A stretch of 64,000 nucleotides of DNA from Agelaius tricolor (GCA_023055355.1 JALJCS010000007.1:2088001-2152000), one strand, 5' to 3'. Positions 22,001 through 37,000 are shown, numbered from the stretch's first letter. Numbers and translations are program-made. The notes: generated by a model from the sequence alone, not told the origin.

Positions 22001-25000
22001 CTTTAACATCTGCTTCAATGACTTCCAATTCAGCTTTTCACACCTCTGACAATGAACATTCTGCAGTAAAGGTGCTGCAGTTGTTTGGTCAGAGCTAAAT
22101 ATTTGCAGATATTTCCTGGAGAATTTTGCAGTGTGTGAACAGAGACTTTGTTTTAATGACAAAGAATTGAGTGGGTTTGATTATTTTTGTACAGTGAGAT
22201 TCATCCATCACCCCCTGGGACAGGGGAAGGTTCCCTGCCCATGGCAGGGGGTGGAATGAGATGATTTTTGGGTCCCTTCCAACCCAAACCATCCCAAGAT
22301 TCTGCGATAAAGGGAAATACTGACAACAGAAAGCTGCAAAACATCAAATCAATTCGATCAACTCTACAGAATTCCATTTCTGTGGTATAAAATCAGCTAA
22401 CAAAGGGGTTTTCTCTCTGTCTGGGTACAGAACAGATGCTCTGCTGGTGAAGCTGTCCCTGCTGATGGGCCAGGAGGTGTTTTATGGAGCTCTCTGGGGC
22501 AGTGTCCTGGGCAGCCCCTCCATCAGGCTCCCTGCTTCCCTCTTCATTGTCAGCCACATCAACAGGGAACTCTCTGGCAAACAGCAGAAATTCATGCTTG
22601 GCACTGATTATAAACTCACTGTAAGTTCATTTTACACCCTTGTTTGGATTTGAAAAGCCAGGTGTCTGCTAAGGAAAGCAGGAGACTCCTTTGAAATGGA
22701 AAATGTAAACCCTCTCCTCCAAATTATTGTAATTTTGAAATGAAGGGGCTCTCAGGCAAAGATGTGGGAGTAGGAATAACAGTTCTGTAGTAGGGATAAA
22801 AGAATTAAAAGAAAAAATCAAAATAAGAATGCAGTAATACAAAGCAGCACTGCCAGAGTCAGACCATGCCCTGACATGCTGTGGGTCACAGTGGTGGCAG
22901 CAGTGCCATTAAATTATTGTAATTTTGATATGAAGGGGCTCTCAAGCAAGTATATAGGAACAGAATAACAGTTCTTTACTAGGAAAAATATTAAAAATAA
23001 AAAGAAAATCTAAAACCAAAAATTCAATCATACAAAACAACTCTGCCAGAGTGAGAGCAGTCCCTGTCCCCTGTGTGTCAGGGGGTGGCACAGCCCCATC
23101 CCATGGGGGCTCAGCCCTCCTGCAGTGCCAGCTGTGGCTCTGCTGGAGCAGGGATCCTGCACAAGGGGGGAGTTTTCCTCTGCAGCTCCAGGGCTGCTGC
23201 AGATGGGCCTGGGCTCCCTCTGGCAATGCAGGGCAGCAGAAGCTGCTCCTCTGGCAATGCACTGGGCAAAGGCTGCTGGGCTGTCCCAGCACCTCAGATT
23301 GGATCCAGGTAGGAATGCTTGGCTCCTCCCCTGGGCAATGCAGCATCTCCCCATGGGATGCTGGGATTGGATCAGCCCTGCAGGGACACTCAGTGGCCAT
23401 GGACAGCAGAGATCTCCTGCAGGGAGGATTGGCTGGGGGAGAGAGAAAGAAAAAACTGCCCCATGGACAGCAGAGAACTGCCCCAGCTCTGACAGATGGG
23501 AACAGAACACACAGCCCCGGGCACTTGTAACCTAAAATAACCCCATAACCCCAGCCTTGTCTGGATTAAATTAGGATGCTATGCAATTAAAAATATTTTG
23601 AGAAGAGAGACCGAAAGGTCCATGCTCTGAAATTGCTCCATCCATTTAATTGGAAGAGCAGTTTTTTTGGTTTCAGTGTTTGATGTGCAGTTCCCAAAGT
23701 GTTTGCTGTTCTGAAATTCTGTGTCTTTTTATTTTTCCAGTGAAATGGAAATCTTCTGTAGGGAGTAATTTGTGTTGAGTGATGGAATAAGTGTAAGGCT
23801 AATTAGAGTAATATCTGCATTTTGGGAGGTTTTCCATTTTGTGACTCTGGGACATTCTGTACTCTTACAAAACCAATATTAACAATTCTTTTAATAGCCA
23901 CAAAAATTTGTTTTAACTCATTTTGAATGCAGGAGTTAAACTGTAATTATCCTCTTATTTAAACAGAATATTATTCATAGGTAGCCAAATTTCCTTCCTT
24001 CCTTCCTTCCTTCCTTCCTTCCTTCCTTCCTTCCTTCCTTCCTTCCTTCCTTCCCTTCCCTTCCCTTCCCTTCCCTTCCCTTCCCTTCCCTTCCCTTCCT
24101 TTCCTCTCCTTAATTTGATAGTAAAATCAAATAAAATGTTGTTTTTTCCTTTTCCAGATCAAGTCTTTGTGTGTGTCAGTGCTGGATTCCAATGTCCTTG
24201 TGCAAAGGAACACTCTGGAAGCAATCCTCTTCTTTTTCCCATTTTATACAGCTTTGGTAAGGGGATTATTTTGGGATTTTTCCATGGAAGGTGTGTTCTG
24301 TGCAAGCAGCCCAGCTCCCACCTCTGGTATTGCCAAATGGCTGAGTTTTTAACCTTCAAAATGCATGAATTTTGGGATTTCTTCTGCCCCATCAATTTGA
24401 GGGGTGGAGGAGACTCTGCTGCTTCTCAGAGTCTTTTCAGCTCCCAAGGCTGAAGCAATGATTTCACAGGGGCTTTGAGGGGATATTTGGGATGTGCTTG
24501 AACTATTCAGGCATGAGCAGCTCATGTGGAAAACAAATGGAGTTTATTCAAGTAGCATTTTAGAATTTGGAATTGTCCACATGAAGTTATTTCTGGTAAA
24601 AACCACGAGAGAAAACCTTACTTAAAACAAAATTTGTTCCCATTGTTTCCCACGTCCCTCTGGGACAGGCAGGGTTTAGGATGGAGGAAGAGCTTTTAAG
24701 TCTTAAGGACAGGAGAAGCTTTGGGCTGAGCTCAGGGTGGCCTTGCAGGGCCTGCAGGAGCCCCAGGAAAGCTGGAGAGAGACAATTTCCAGGGCATGCA
24801 GGGACAGCACACAGGGAATGGCTTCACACTAAAAAATTGTAGGGTTAGGTGGGATATTGGGGAAGAAATTCATCCCTGGCAGGGTGGGCAGGGGCTGGGA
24901 TGGAATTCCCAGAGCAGCTGGGGCTGCCCCTGGATCCCTGGCAGTGGCCAAGGCCAGGCTGGACACTGGGAGGTGTCCCTGCCATGGCAGGGTGGGATGG

Positions 25001-28000
25001 GATGGGATTTAAGGTCCCTCCCATCCTGTGACTCCATGATCCCACTGTTCTCAGATCCCTTGAGGTTGTGGCACGTTTATTGCTAACAAGGATGAGGGTC
25101 TGAGCCTTTCATTAGTAAATCTGCAGAGCACACTAAGCTGGGGGCTGTGTCCTTCTGTTGGAAGGTAGGAGGGCTCTGCAGAGAGACCTGGAACAGTTGG
25201 AGGAATGGACAGAGTCAAACAGGATGGAGTTTAATCAATCCAAGTGCCAAGTCCTGCATTTTGGCCACCATAACCCCTGCAATGCCAGAGGCTGGGGATG
25301 GTGTGGCTGGACAGTGCCCAGGCAGAAAAGGATCTGGGGGTGCTGACCATGAGGCAGCAGAGTGCCCTGGGAGCCAGCAAGGGATGGCTGCAGGCCTGGA
25401 GCAGGAATGGAGTGGCCAGCAGGAGCAGGGAGGTCATTCTGTCCCTGTGTCTGTCCCTGTGTCTGTCCCTGTGTCTGTCCCTGGCTGTCCCAGGAGCAGG
25501 GAGGTCATTCTGTCCCTGCACTGCTGAGGGCACACCTGGAGTGCTGTGCCCAGCTCTGGCCCCTCAGCTTGGGAAGGACCTGGGGACACTGAGCACATGC
25601 AGAGGGGCCAAGGAGGCTGGAGAGGGGCTGGGAACACAAACCCTGTGAGGAAGCCCTGAGGGAGCTGGGGGTGCTCAGCCTGGAGCAAAGGAGACTCAGG
25701 GCTGCCCTCCTCACTCTGCACAGCTCCTGAAAGGGGCCTGGGCTCAGCTGGCCCTGGGCTCTTTCTCCAGCAGCACTGACACAACCAGAGCACACAGCCT
25801 CGAGCTGCACCAAGGGAAATCCAGGTTGGAGAGCAGGGAAAAGGTTTTTCCAGCAAGGGTGAGAAAGTTCTGGAATGGCTGCCCGGGGAGGTGGTGGAGT
25901 CCCCATGCCTGGGTGTGTTTAACAAAGCCTGGATGTGGCACTGGGTGCCAGGGTTCAGTTGAGGGGTTGGGGCTGGGCTGGACTCGATGACCTTGAAGGT
26001 CTCTCCCAACCTGGTCATTCTGGGATTCTGGGAATTCTTGACATTTTTAGCACATAAACCATTTTCCTGTTGATGCTTTGTTACCTTTTCCCCAATACAT
26101 CATTACTCCCAGTTCAAAAACCCAGCCCATCACCAGTTTGACTCCTTTCAGTGCTCACCAACAGCTCAAAAATCTTTCTTTTCCACCCTAGGACTGCAAG
26201 GAAAGCACCATCCTGCTCAGAAGGGCTGATCTGGTTTATATCCTGTCAGCAGCTACTCAAACTCTGCTGAGGAGAGACATGTCCCTCAACAGGAGATTGT
26301 ATGCCTGGCTGCTAGGTACTGTGCAAAACCCTGAGAACTTCAATATTCTGCATAATTGAGAGCAAAAAAAAAATCAGTGTTGAAAATTGAAATACACTTC
26401 TTTATCTGTTAATGAATGATGGTAAAGTAAATTGGTGTTTGTTTTCCATTTATCAAGTGCCTTAGTACAATTAAAATTTTGGTGAACAGGGCTTCTCTTC
26501 AGAGGTGAATTTATTTCTCTCTGAATCCCAGGGTATCTGATAAATTCTGGTTCCACCCACAGCTTGTTGTGAAATGGTTCAGTGGACTAAAAGGACTAAA
26601 AGTTACTATTTTAACCTTATTTTTCTGGAAGAAATAGTGATTCCCAGTATATTTGGCCTTGGTTTTGATTTATGTGTTTTGCAGAACATCTGGATGCCCT
26701 CAGTTTGGGAGTGTGGGCTGTTGAAATGCCAAAGATTAAAAATGCAGTGTAAATTCAATATAAACCCCTCAGTGCTCTGTGCTGCTCTCTGAGCTCCTCC
26801 TGCCTCTGTTTTCTTGTAGGTTCTGATATTAAAGGTGGCACTTTTGCTCCAGACTCCACCACTTCTGAAGACCATGCTGTTTATTTCTTTGGAAAATACT
26901 CTAAAGATCTTTTGGTTGAGGTTGGTGTTCATTTTATACAGACATATTCCAAATAAATTCATGATCCTTGCAATTTTAGCTCAAACTGTGTCCAAAATGA
27001 TTCTCAATTTTTGGTTTGTCCTTCCCTCTCTGTCCCTGTGGTTACATTTCCATCTGTGCTGTATTTATCCCAATAGTGGGTTGCTTATGGAATCTAAGGA
27101 AACCAAAGGGAAGCATCTTGGCTGAACTACCTGAATTATTTAAAAATGTTTCTCTGGATAAGATCAGCCCTTGAGTAGAGATGATGGGAAGATGGAATTG
27201 ATTTCTTTACCCTGGATGGAAAATTGGACCCCATTTGTAGTCAGTCCTAACAAAATCAAATTTAGCAACACTTCAGCACTTATTAAGATAACAGTCTGTC
27301 TCTGATGGGTAACATTGTGATAACATTGTGATGTTTTCCTTTTCCTAGAGTTTGATTGTGATTCTGCATCAGAAATTCCCAGAGGCTGACCCAGAGGAGC
27401 AGCACCAGGCTTATCTCAAACCCTTCCGAATCCTCATCAGCCTCCTGGACAAACCTGAAATAGGTGAAGTGTTCATCCCAAATCTGAGCAGGACTTAACA
27501 AAACACTGCCCAGCCCTGATCCTGTGTGTGTGGGAGTGTGTAGGAGGCTGTTCCTTGCCTTGGCCCTGCTCTGGAACAAATTCCCTCTCCAGGTTCTCTC
27601 TGGCTGCCCCACAGAGCCCTGCAGAGCATGGATAGGTCCCAGGGAGGGAAATGCAACTCTGTGCCCTCCTGTAGGGTCAGCACAGCCCAGGCTGGGGGTT
27701 CTGCCAACCCCAACCCTACAGGCTGGGACAGAGAGTCCTGAGAGCTGCTCAAGCAGGAAAGGCCCTGGGGGTGCTGGGGACAGGGGCTGGACACGAGCCC
27801 AGGGGTGCCCAGGGGGACAAGAGGCCCCTGGCAGCTGGGCTGGATGAGGAATTGTGTGTGCAGCAGGAGCAGGGCAGGGATTGTCCCTCTGTGCTGGGGT
27901 CCCTCCAGGGCTGGGCCCAGTTCTGGCCCTGCAGGAGGGGCCTGGAGGGGCTGGAGCGTGTCCAGGGCAGGGAACGGAGCTGGGCAGGGGCTGGAGAATC

Positions 28001-31000
28001 CCTGAGGGAGCTGGGCAGGGGCTGGAGAATCCCTGAGGGAGCTGGGCAGGGGCTGCAGAATCCCTGAGGGAGCTGGGCAGGGGCTGCAGAATCCCTGAGG
28101 GAGCTGGGCAGGGGCTGGGGCTGGAGCAAAGGAGGCTCAGGGGCCCTTGTGGCTCTGCACAAGTCCCTGCCAGGAGGGGCAGTGAGGGAGGGTCAGGCTC
28201 TGCTGCCCTGTCCCAAGGGAAAGGAGGAGAGGAAATGGCCTCAAATGGCACCAGGGCAGGCTCAGGTTGGAGATGGGGACAGAAAGTTTCCCTGGCAGAG
28301 TGCTCAGGCCTTGGGCTGAGCTGCCCAGGGAGGTTTGGGATCACTGGAATTGTCCCAGAGCAGTCTGGATGTGGCCTTGGGGACAGGGATTGGGGTGATG
28401 GCACTGGGTGATTCTAAAGGGCTCTTCCAGCCTTGATAATTTTGGGATTCTGAGCCTTGAGCTGGCATCTGAGGGCACTTTAAAAAAGCACTTCCACCCT
28501 TGTGTCAATATTCAGCTCCATTTGCTCCTTGGGTGGATCTGCTCTTCCCTCTCTGTGTCTGTCCATGCAGCACCAGCAGGATGAGGCTCTGCCCATCCTT
28601 ATTTCAAGGGCAAATTCACTTTTCTGCACTAAAGAATCAAACCAAAGTGACTTGATAAATTTTTAAAAATATTTTGGGTGAGGAATGATGTTGCCAAAGA
28701 GGTTGTTTCTGTTAGAAATATATTGATTAATCTAATTTAGAAAATAAATGAGAGACATTGTCCTGCTGGATGTGTTGCTTGGCTGCCTGACAATCTGCAT
28801 TAATCCAAAGTACAAATAAAGGGATCATAAATCCCTTTTAAACCAAGGATATTCAGCTAAACTGCATTATCCAGTTTAATCTTTCCAGTCAGAACATAAA
28901 GTTTGACTCCTTGAGCCATTAAGACTTTCACTCCCTTTAGAAATGGATTTAACAATGCAACAATTATTTAAAGGTATCAAATCAAACATAACAAGCTTTG
29001 ACCTTTTCTGCTATTCTTAGTCACTTAAACTTTTATATTTTCATTTTTAAAAGCACTCATTGCAATGCTTTATACACTACTTTTATTTTTTTAACTATTC
29101 CAAGTTAAGGGCAATGAAATTATTATTTCTTCCCCTCCTCTGTAAACAACTCCTGGATTCTTTTTTCCCTTTCCTTGCAGGACCACAGGTTGTTGGAGAT
29201 CTGTTCCTGGAAGTTCTTAGAGCTTTTTATTCCTACTGCAAAGACACCCTGGGTTCTGATCTCAAACTCAGCTACAATCAAAGTGGCAACACCCTGGCAA
29301 GGTATGACAAATTTCCAGCTCTGAGCTGAAACTGGATCATTTTTTTTAAAGTTTAATGGTTAAAATGAAGGAGTTTATGAAGTTTTGGGTTGTAACAAAG
29401 TGACTTTCTGGCCAGAGGATGAAATTTTTCTCTGGCTTCCCCTTTTCTCTCCACACAATGAGTTTCTCTTGGATTAGCAGAGAAAAAAGGAAGTTTGCTG
29501 CATGTGATGGGTGTTGAGTAACCCCAGTGACATCAGGCTGCTGGCAGAGCTCAGCCTTGTGATTCCCATCATCTGCAAGATGCTCCAGCTCCACTATGAT
29601 TTAGTCTTTGATTAAAAAAAAAAAAAATCAATGTTTTTTTAGCTTGTAGAGAAAGGGGAAAAGAGATTTTTGAATCCATCAGCTCATGTGATGTGAATCC
29701 TCACTGACATCTGCTTTTCTTTTCCTTTTCTCTCCCTTGCAGTGCAATCAAAGAGAATAAAAATGCTTCAGAAATTGTCAAAACAGTGAATTTGCTGATC
29801 ACATCCTTAAGCACTGATTTCCTCTGGGATTACCTGACCAAATGCTTTGAAGATTGTTTCAGGTGTTTATGTTTTGCTCTCAAAAATGCCACTTCAGAGC
29901 TGTCTGTTCAGGATAATAATGTTTACTGCAGCTTTTAAGGGACATCACACATGGTAGAACCAGCCAGGTCTGTAAATTGTGTCCACAAATAATTCAGGAG
30001 TGCAACCAGGTAAACAATGAGATGGAAATTTCAACCTGGGAACAAAGGAAATTCCTTTCAAATCAACAGAAGAAGGAAAAAGGGTTGGGAGGGAAGGTGG
30101 AGAGGTCTTTGTAGAAGAAAAATAAAGATACTAAATGGCCTTTAAGGTCTCTTCCAACCCTCTGATTAGATGATATCTCTCTTTTTATCATTTTCTAACT
30201 CTAAGAAAGAAGATTGTGCAATCTGAAAATTGGCAGCTCTTCATCATAGCACACAGAGTTGAGGTTGTTTTCACAGAATATTTTCCACTGCTCTGTTAGA
30301 AGCCCTTTGCCTCAGAGCTGTTCAGTATTTTGTGCTGATTTTAACAAAGCTTTTTGCTTGTAACCAGAACTTTGCCCTTCCATAAGAATGTTTCTTTCAC
30401 TCCAGAAACAAATCCACAGGGATGAGGTATCCTCTGGAAGATGTGAGCCCTCCTCCTACCATTGCAGAGCTGTGCACTCTGCTGGTGTTCCTGCTGGATG
30501 TGATTCCCCTGGTAAGGCTGGCTTTGACAGTCCCTCCCAGTGATGGCTGGGCTGGGATAACTCCTTTAAACATTCCTTTGTTATTGCAGGAGCTCTACTC
30601 AGAGGTGCAGACTCAGTACCTGCCCCAGATGCTCAGTTACATGGTGCAGTCTCTCCTGGAAAACATGGAAGTCTTGGGGCTGCCAGAACTCACCCATGCC
30701 TTAAAAACCTGTTTTAAGGTGCTCAGCAAGGTGCAAATGCCCCCTTCCTACCTGGACATTGAGACAGGCAGTGGCAATGGGGTAGGTGATTTTCAACTCC
30801 TCAGAGATGGGTAAAACCCTTTAAAACTCTTGGTTTAAATGGTTTTGGGACAGAATTTAAAATGCTGATTCTCCTTCATGACAATTGCACATCAAGGGAG
30901 CCACAGGAAAGGTGGAGAGAGACAATTCCAAAAAATTCAATTTCAGAATTGGATGGAGAGAGAGAATTTCCAAGGGATGGAGGGAAAGGACACAGGGAAT

Positions 31001-34000
31001 GGCTTCAAACTAAAAAAGAGTAGGATTAGATGGGATATTGGCAATGAGGAATTGTTCCCTGGGAGGGTGGAGAGGGGCTGGGATGGAATTCCCAGAGCAG
31101 CTGGGGCTGCCTCATCCCTGAAGTGTCCAAAGCCAGCTTGGACAGGGTTTGGAGCAGCTTTGGAGCAGCCTGGGACAGTGGGAGGTGTCCCTGCCATGGC
31201 AGGGGTGCCACTGGATCATTCTAAGATCCCTTCCAACCCAAACCTATAATTCTATGAAATTCTTAGGTACAACAATAAAGATTTTTTTAAATTTCCCTTC
31301 TTTGGCTCCTTCCAGAGCACTCTGCTGCCTTGTTCCTCTCACTGGGTGTTCAGTTCTGGCCTGTTTGAATTATTTGTGGCACTGAAGGGCTTTAGTCTTG
31401 TCTGCCCCTGAGAAGGATGGGATCTCAATGGTTTTGGAAGCAGAATGCAGTAGCTGAAAACTGGAGTGACCAAATGCAGCCCAGCTTCACAGCTGGTTAG
31501 GTCTGCAGGGCTTTCAATGAGTATTTCAGTGGAACACAATGGGGCATTGTTGGTGTGCAAAGGACCATGAGCAATAAATGGGATAAAGCAAGGCCAGGAC
31601 ACAGCCTGCCAAAATGTGCCAGCAGAACAAATAATAACAAATAACAAATAAATAACAAAAACCTGCACTTGAGCAGAAATGCTGCAGCAGATGGAACACT
31701 GCTCTGGGGGAAATGGGCTTAAGGGAGCACATCCCTCTGTTTGATGAGTCAGTTGTGAGGTTATAGAGATAATAAAGATACAAACAAACAAATAAATAAA
31801 TAAATATAAAAGTATTTTATATTATAAATTTTTACAGATACTGAGTTTTAAAGAGAAATTAATGGAACACTGCTCTGGGGGAAATGGGTTTAAGGGAGCA
31901 CATGCCTCTGTTTGATGAGTCAGTTGTGAGGTTATAGAGATAATAAACATACAAACAAACAAATAAATAAATATATAAAGTATTTTATAAATGTATACAG
32001 ATATTGAGTTTTAAACAGAAATTAATGGAGCTGCTCTGGGGGAAATGGGTTTTAAGGGAGCACATCCCTGTTTGATGAGTCAATTGTGAGTTTTATAGAA
32101 ATAATAAACAAACAAACAAATAAATAAGTAAATAAATAAAGTATTTTATATTATAAATTCATACAGATATTGAGTTTTAAAGAGAAATTATTGGAGATGC
32201 TGTGGGGAGAAATAGGTTTTAAGGGAGCACATCCCTCTGATGAGTCAATTGTGTGAGGTTTATACAGATATTTATATAGAATATAATAAAGATATATAAT
32301 ATAATACAATATAATATAATTCAATACAATACAATGTAATAAATATAATTAATATAATATAATATAATATAATATAATATAATATAATATAATATATACT
32401 TTTTTAAAAAATTATCAATTTTTACAGATATTGGGTTTTAAAGGGGAATGAATGGAGCTGCTCTGGGGGAAATGGGTTTTAAGGGAGCACATCCCTCTGT
32501 TTGATGAGTCAATTGTGAGTTTTATAGAAATAATAAACAAACAAACAAACAAATAAATAAGTAAATAAATAAAGTATTTTATATTATAAATTCATACAGA
32601 TATTGAGTTTTAAAGAGAAATTATTGGAGATGCTGTGGGGAGAAATAGGTTTTAAGGGAGCACATCCCTCTGATGAGTCAATTGTGTGAGGTTTATACAG
32701 ATATTTATATAGAATATAATAAAGATATATAATATAATACAATATAATATAATTCAATACAATACAATGTAATAAATATAATTAATATAATATAATATAA
32801 TATAATATAATATAATATAATATATACTTTTTTAAAAAATTATCAATTTTTACAGATATTGGGTTTTAAAGGGGAATGAATGGAGCTGCTCTGGGGGAAA
32901 TGGGTTTTAAGGGAGCACATCCCTCTGTTTGATGAGTCAATTGTGAGTTTTATAGAAATAATAAACAAACAAACAAATAAATAAATAAGTAAATAAATAA
33001 AGTATTTTATATTATAAATTTATACAGATATTGAGTTTTAAAGAGAAATTATTGGAGATGCTCTGGGGTGAAATAGGTTTTAAGGGAGCACATCCCTCTG
33101 ATGAGTCAATTGTGTGAGGTTTATACAGATATTTATATAGAATATAATAAAGATAATATAATAAAGATATATAATATAATACAATATAATATAATTCAAT
33201 ACAATACAATGTAATAAATATAATTAATATAATATAATATAATATAATATAATATAATATAATATAATATATACTTTTTTAAAAATTATCAATTTTTACA
33301 GATATTGGGTTTTAAAGGGGAATGAATGGAGCTGCTCTGGGGGAAATGGGTTTTAAGGGAGCACATCCCTCTGTTTAATGAGTCAATTGTGTGAGGTTTA
33401 TACAGATATTTATATATAATATAATAAAGATAATATAACAAAGATAATATAATAAAGATATATAATATAATACAATATAATAATATAATTCAATACAATA
33501 CAATACAATGTAATAAATATAATATAGTATAATATAATATAATATAATATAATATAATATAATATAATATAATATATAATTTTTTTATTATATATTTTTA
33601 CAGATACTGGGTTTTAAAGGGGAATGAATGGAGCTGCTCTGGGGGAAATGGGTTTTAAGGGAGCACATCCCTCTGATGAGTCAATTGTGTGAGGTTTAAA
33701 CAAATATTTATATATAATATATTTTATATTATACAGATATTGGATTTATACAGATATTGGGTTTTAAAGGGAAATAATGGAGCTGCTCTGGGGGAAATGG
33801 GTATTAATGAGTCAATTGTGAGGTTCATACAGATATTTATATATAATAAATATATATAAATAATATATTTTATATTATATGTTTATACAGATATTGGGTT
33901 TTGAAGGGACATTAATGGAGCTGCTCTGGGGGAAATGGGTTTTAAGGGAGCACATCCCTCTGATGAGTCAATGGTGTGGTTTATACAGATATTTATAGCA

Positions 34001-37000
34001 GATATTTGAATAAAAATAAATATATAAAAATAATATATTTTATATTATGTAATTATACATATATTGCATTTTAAAGGGAAATTAATGGAGCTGCTCTGGG
34101 GGAAATGGGTTTTAATGAGTCAATTTTGAAGTTTATACAGATATGTATATATAATAAATATATATAGAATGTATTTTATATTATATATTTATACAGATAT
34201 TGGGTTTTAAAGGGAAATTAATGGAGCTGCTCTGGGGCGAAGTGGGTTTTAAGGGAGCACATCTCTCTATTTGATGAGTCAATTGTGAGGTTTATAGAGA
34301 TATTTATATATTATGTATATAAAATATATTTTATATTATATATTTATACAGATATTGGGTTTTAAAGGGAAATTAATGGAGCTGCTCTGGGGGAAATGGG
34401 TTTTGAGGGAGCACATCCCTCTGATGAGTCAATTGTGAGGTTATAGAGATATTTATATATAAGAAACATAAAAATATATAATATAATAATATATTATATA
34501 TATAATAGATAAAATAAATATATACAATATAATTGTTTATAAATAATTAAATATATTATATATAATTATATATAATATATTTATACAGATATTTGGTTTT
34601 AAAGGGCAATGAATGGATCTCTTTATAAACAACTGTGATCCTGAAACTGGGCATCACAAACAGCAATTGTTCCTTTTTCTGTCACTGCTGTTCTCCAAGT
34701 GAAAACTCTGTTGGCAGTGCCACATTAACCACATCCCTACTGCTCTTGCAGAGCCCAGTGCCAAAGGAGGATGTGGACATAACCCTGGAGAGCAAACCTG
34801 GGCTGCAGGAGGAGGAGGAGGAGCAAATGTCTGTGAGGGCATCGTCTCCATTCGCCACCCTCAAGTCAGAGGACAGTGGCATTGGCCTGAGTGCCTCCTC
34901 CCCAGAGCTGTGCCAGCACCTGGGGGTGCCCACGGTGACCCTGGAGAGAGATGATGTCTGGAAAAAAGGAGGCAGCATCCAGAAAACCCTGCACTGCATC
35001 CAGGAGCTGCTGGCCAAGTTTGCCAGCAAATATATTTTTGGGGTGCAGCTCCAAGAAATGAGTCCTGAAGGGATTGCAGCAATAAATCTGAGTGGGAAGG
35101 AGAAAAAGGAGAATGGCTACAGGTTCCCTGAGAGTGGCAACAAGAAAAAGAGTCCCTGGGATGGCAAACAAATCACTGTGCCTCAGGTGAAACAAATGCT
35201 CTCAGAGCTGTTCTCAGCCAGGGGTTCACCCTTCAGGAGCAAGAATTCCCCTGCTCTCCTCTCTGAACACAAAAAGGAGAAGGAGGAGGAGGAGGAGGAG
35301 TGGGACCTGGAGCTGGTGCTGGGACCCCTCAGAGGGGACTGCAAGGAAGCTTTCTCTGCAGCTTGTCACCTGCTGCTGGATTGCACCACATTCCCAGTGT
35401 ACCTGTCTGAGGAGGAGATGGAGCACTTGTACCTCTCGCTGTTTCAGGGGCCTGGTAAGAATTTTCCTTTCCTGAGCATTTTTAGGATGCAAACAGTCAG
35501 AGCTTGGCTCTTTTCCAGACCAGAGCCAGTAAAAACCCTTGAACAGGGCTGAAGGCAAATTGGGAATTAAAGCCTCACCCACCTCAGCATCTGGAGTGTG
35601 TCTGGCAGCTGAGTTTTACCGAACTTCTTCAACTCAATTTTTCTTTGGAAAAATACCACTAGAAAATTTGGAGCTGAAGGGATAGAAAGACCTCCTGGCC
35701 TGTACAGCCTTGCATGGTTCAGGATTTTCAGGATATCCCATCCCTGTTTTCCATGGGTTGTGCCCCCAGAAAAGGATGTTTTAGAGGAAGATGGGTGTAG
35801 GTGGAAAATTTGAGCTCTAAACCATAACAGAGGCAAAATCATCTCTTATCCCAAACCCTCAGCATTCAAAGGAGTTCAATGTAACAAATAAGAATAATTT
35901 TGTACAGCTGGAGGTCCTGTTTGTTCTTGGATTTCCAGTTCATTCCTTGGCTTTAGCAGGAGCTGGTTTTGACCTGAAGGTGAACTCACAAACAGGGCTG
36001 TGGGGAATGGAGGGGTGGGAAACTGGAAAATTGGGTTCTGTTCCTCACCTCACCCCATATCCCTGCTGTCTGATGATATTCCCATCTTCTCCATGGCTGA
36101 GCATGGCATGGACATGGAATACTTCCACTGCTCCCTCAGGAAAAGATGGCTTGGATTGATGTCAGCCACTTTGGCTGTAATTTATAAATCCTGAAAGGAG
36201 GGGCCTCAGTGCTACTGGAGGAGCATCCATGGATCCTGAGCCCTCTGGAGCTGATTGTGATAATGGCAGCTGGAAGACAAACCAGCAGCTCTAAATAATA
36301 AACATTAATTGGGAATATTTATTGGGAATATTATATATTATTGGGCTGGGAATAAACATAACGGGCAAAGCAGAAATCCTGGAGTTGTTGGGGTCCTGCA
36401 AGAGCTTTCTGATGGGAGAAGTAGGAAAAACATGGAGAGGTTGTGGCTGGCTCATCCCTGGAAGTGTTCCAGGCCAGACTTGGAGCACCCTGGGACAGTG
36501 GAAGGTGTCCCTGCTATTTCCAAGGTCCCTTCCAACCCAAACCTGCTGTGATTCCATGAGCTGTTGATGACAGGATCTGGGCACTCATTTTGGTCCTGTG
36601 ACCTTGCTTAAAGGATTTTGGGAGTATCACCCCAACCCTGAGGTTTTTCATGTGGATTCTTTTGCTTCTTTTTTCTGCCAAGGTCAGGATTAAATGTGTG
36701 AGAGGGTATTTCTTGTTGGCACTCAGATGTTTATCAGTTCTTTTTTCTGTCACAGTCTCACAAACCCTGAGTTCTGCAGCACTTCACTCCAACAAACTAA
36801 AAATGGAGCCCTGTCTCTCTCTCCAAGGCCTTTGAAGGATAAACTGTCCAATTAACAAATGACACCTCAATTATTTTCACTTTTAACCCAATAACCAACC
36901 ACCCATGCCCGCAATGGGGACTTTTTTATCCAATGACACAAAACCACCCAAACCCATGGAGGAGAAGGTGAAGGAGAAGGAGCAGCCTCCACCCTAAACC

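Larger units (their letters stand above)
21366..22430. other. Intron w2, right part
   Basis: Non-array intron sequence with CR1 pieces at 21735-21910 and 22200-22310. No exon or RNA gene recognised elsewhere. Confidence 0.5.

Noticed and set aside
25145..26040. Active reverse transcriptase gene
   Set aside because: The CR1 reverse-transcriptase remnants are split between frames, truncated at the 5' end and interrupted by a 12-bp repeat. Nothing functional remains.
27283..28404. 373-aa proline-rich minus-strand frame
   Set aside because: It lies across a CR1 fragment and the antisense of DOP1B exon w7.
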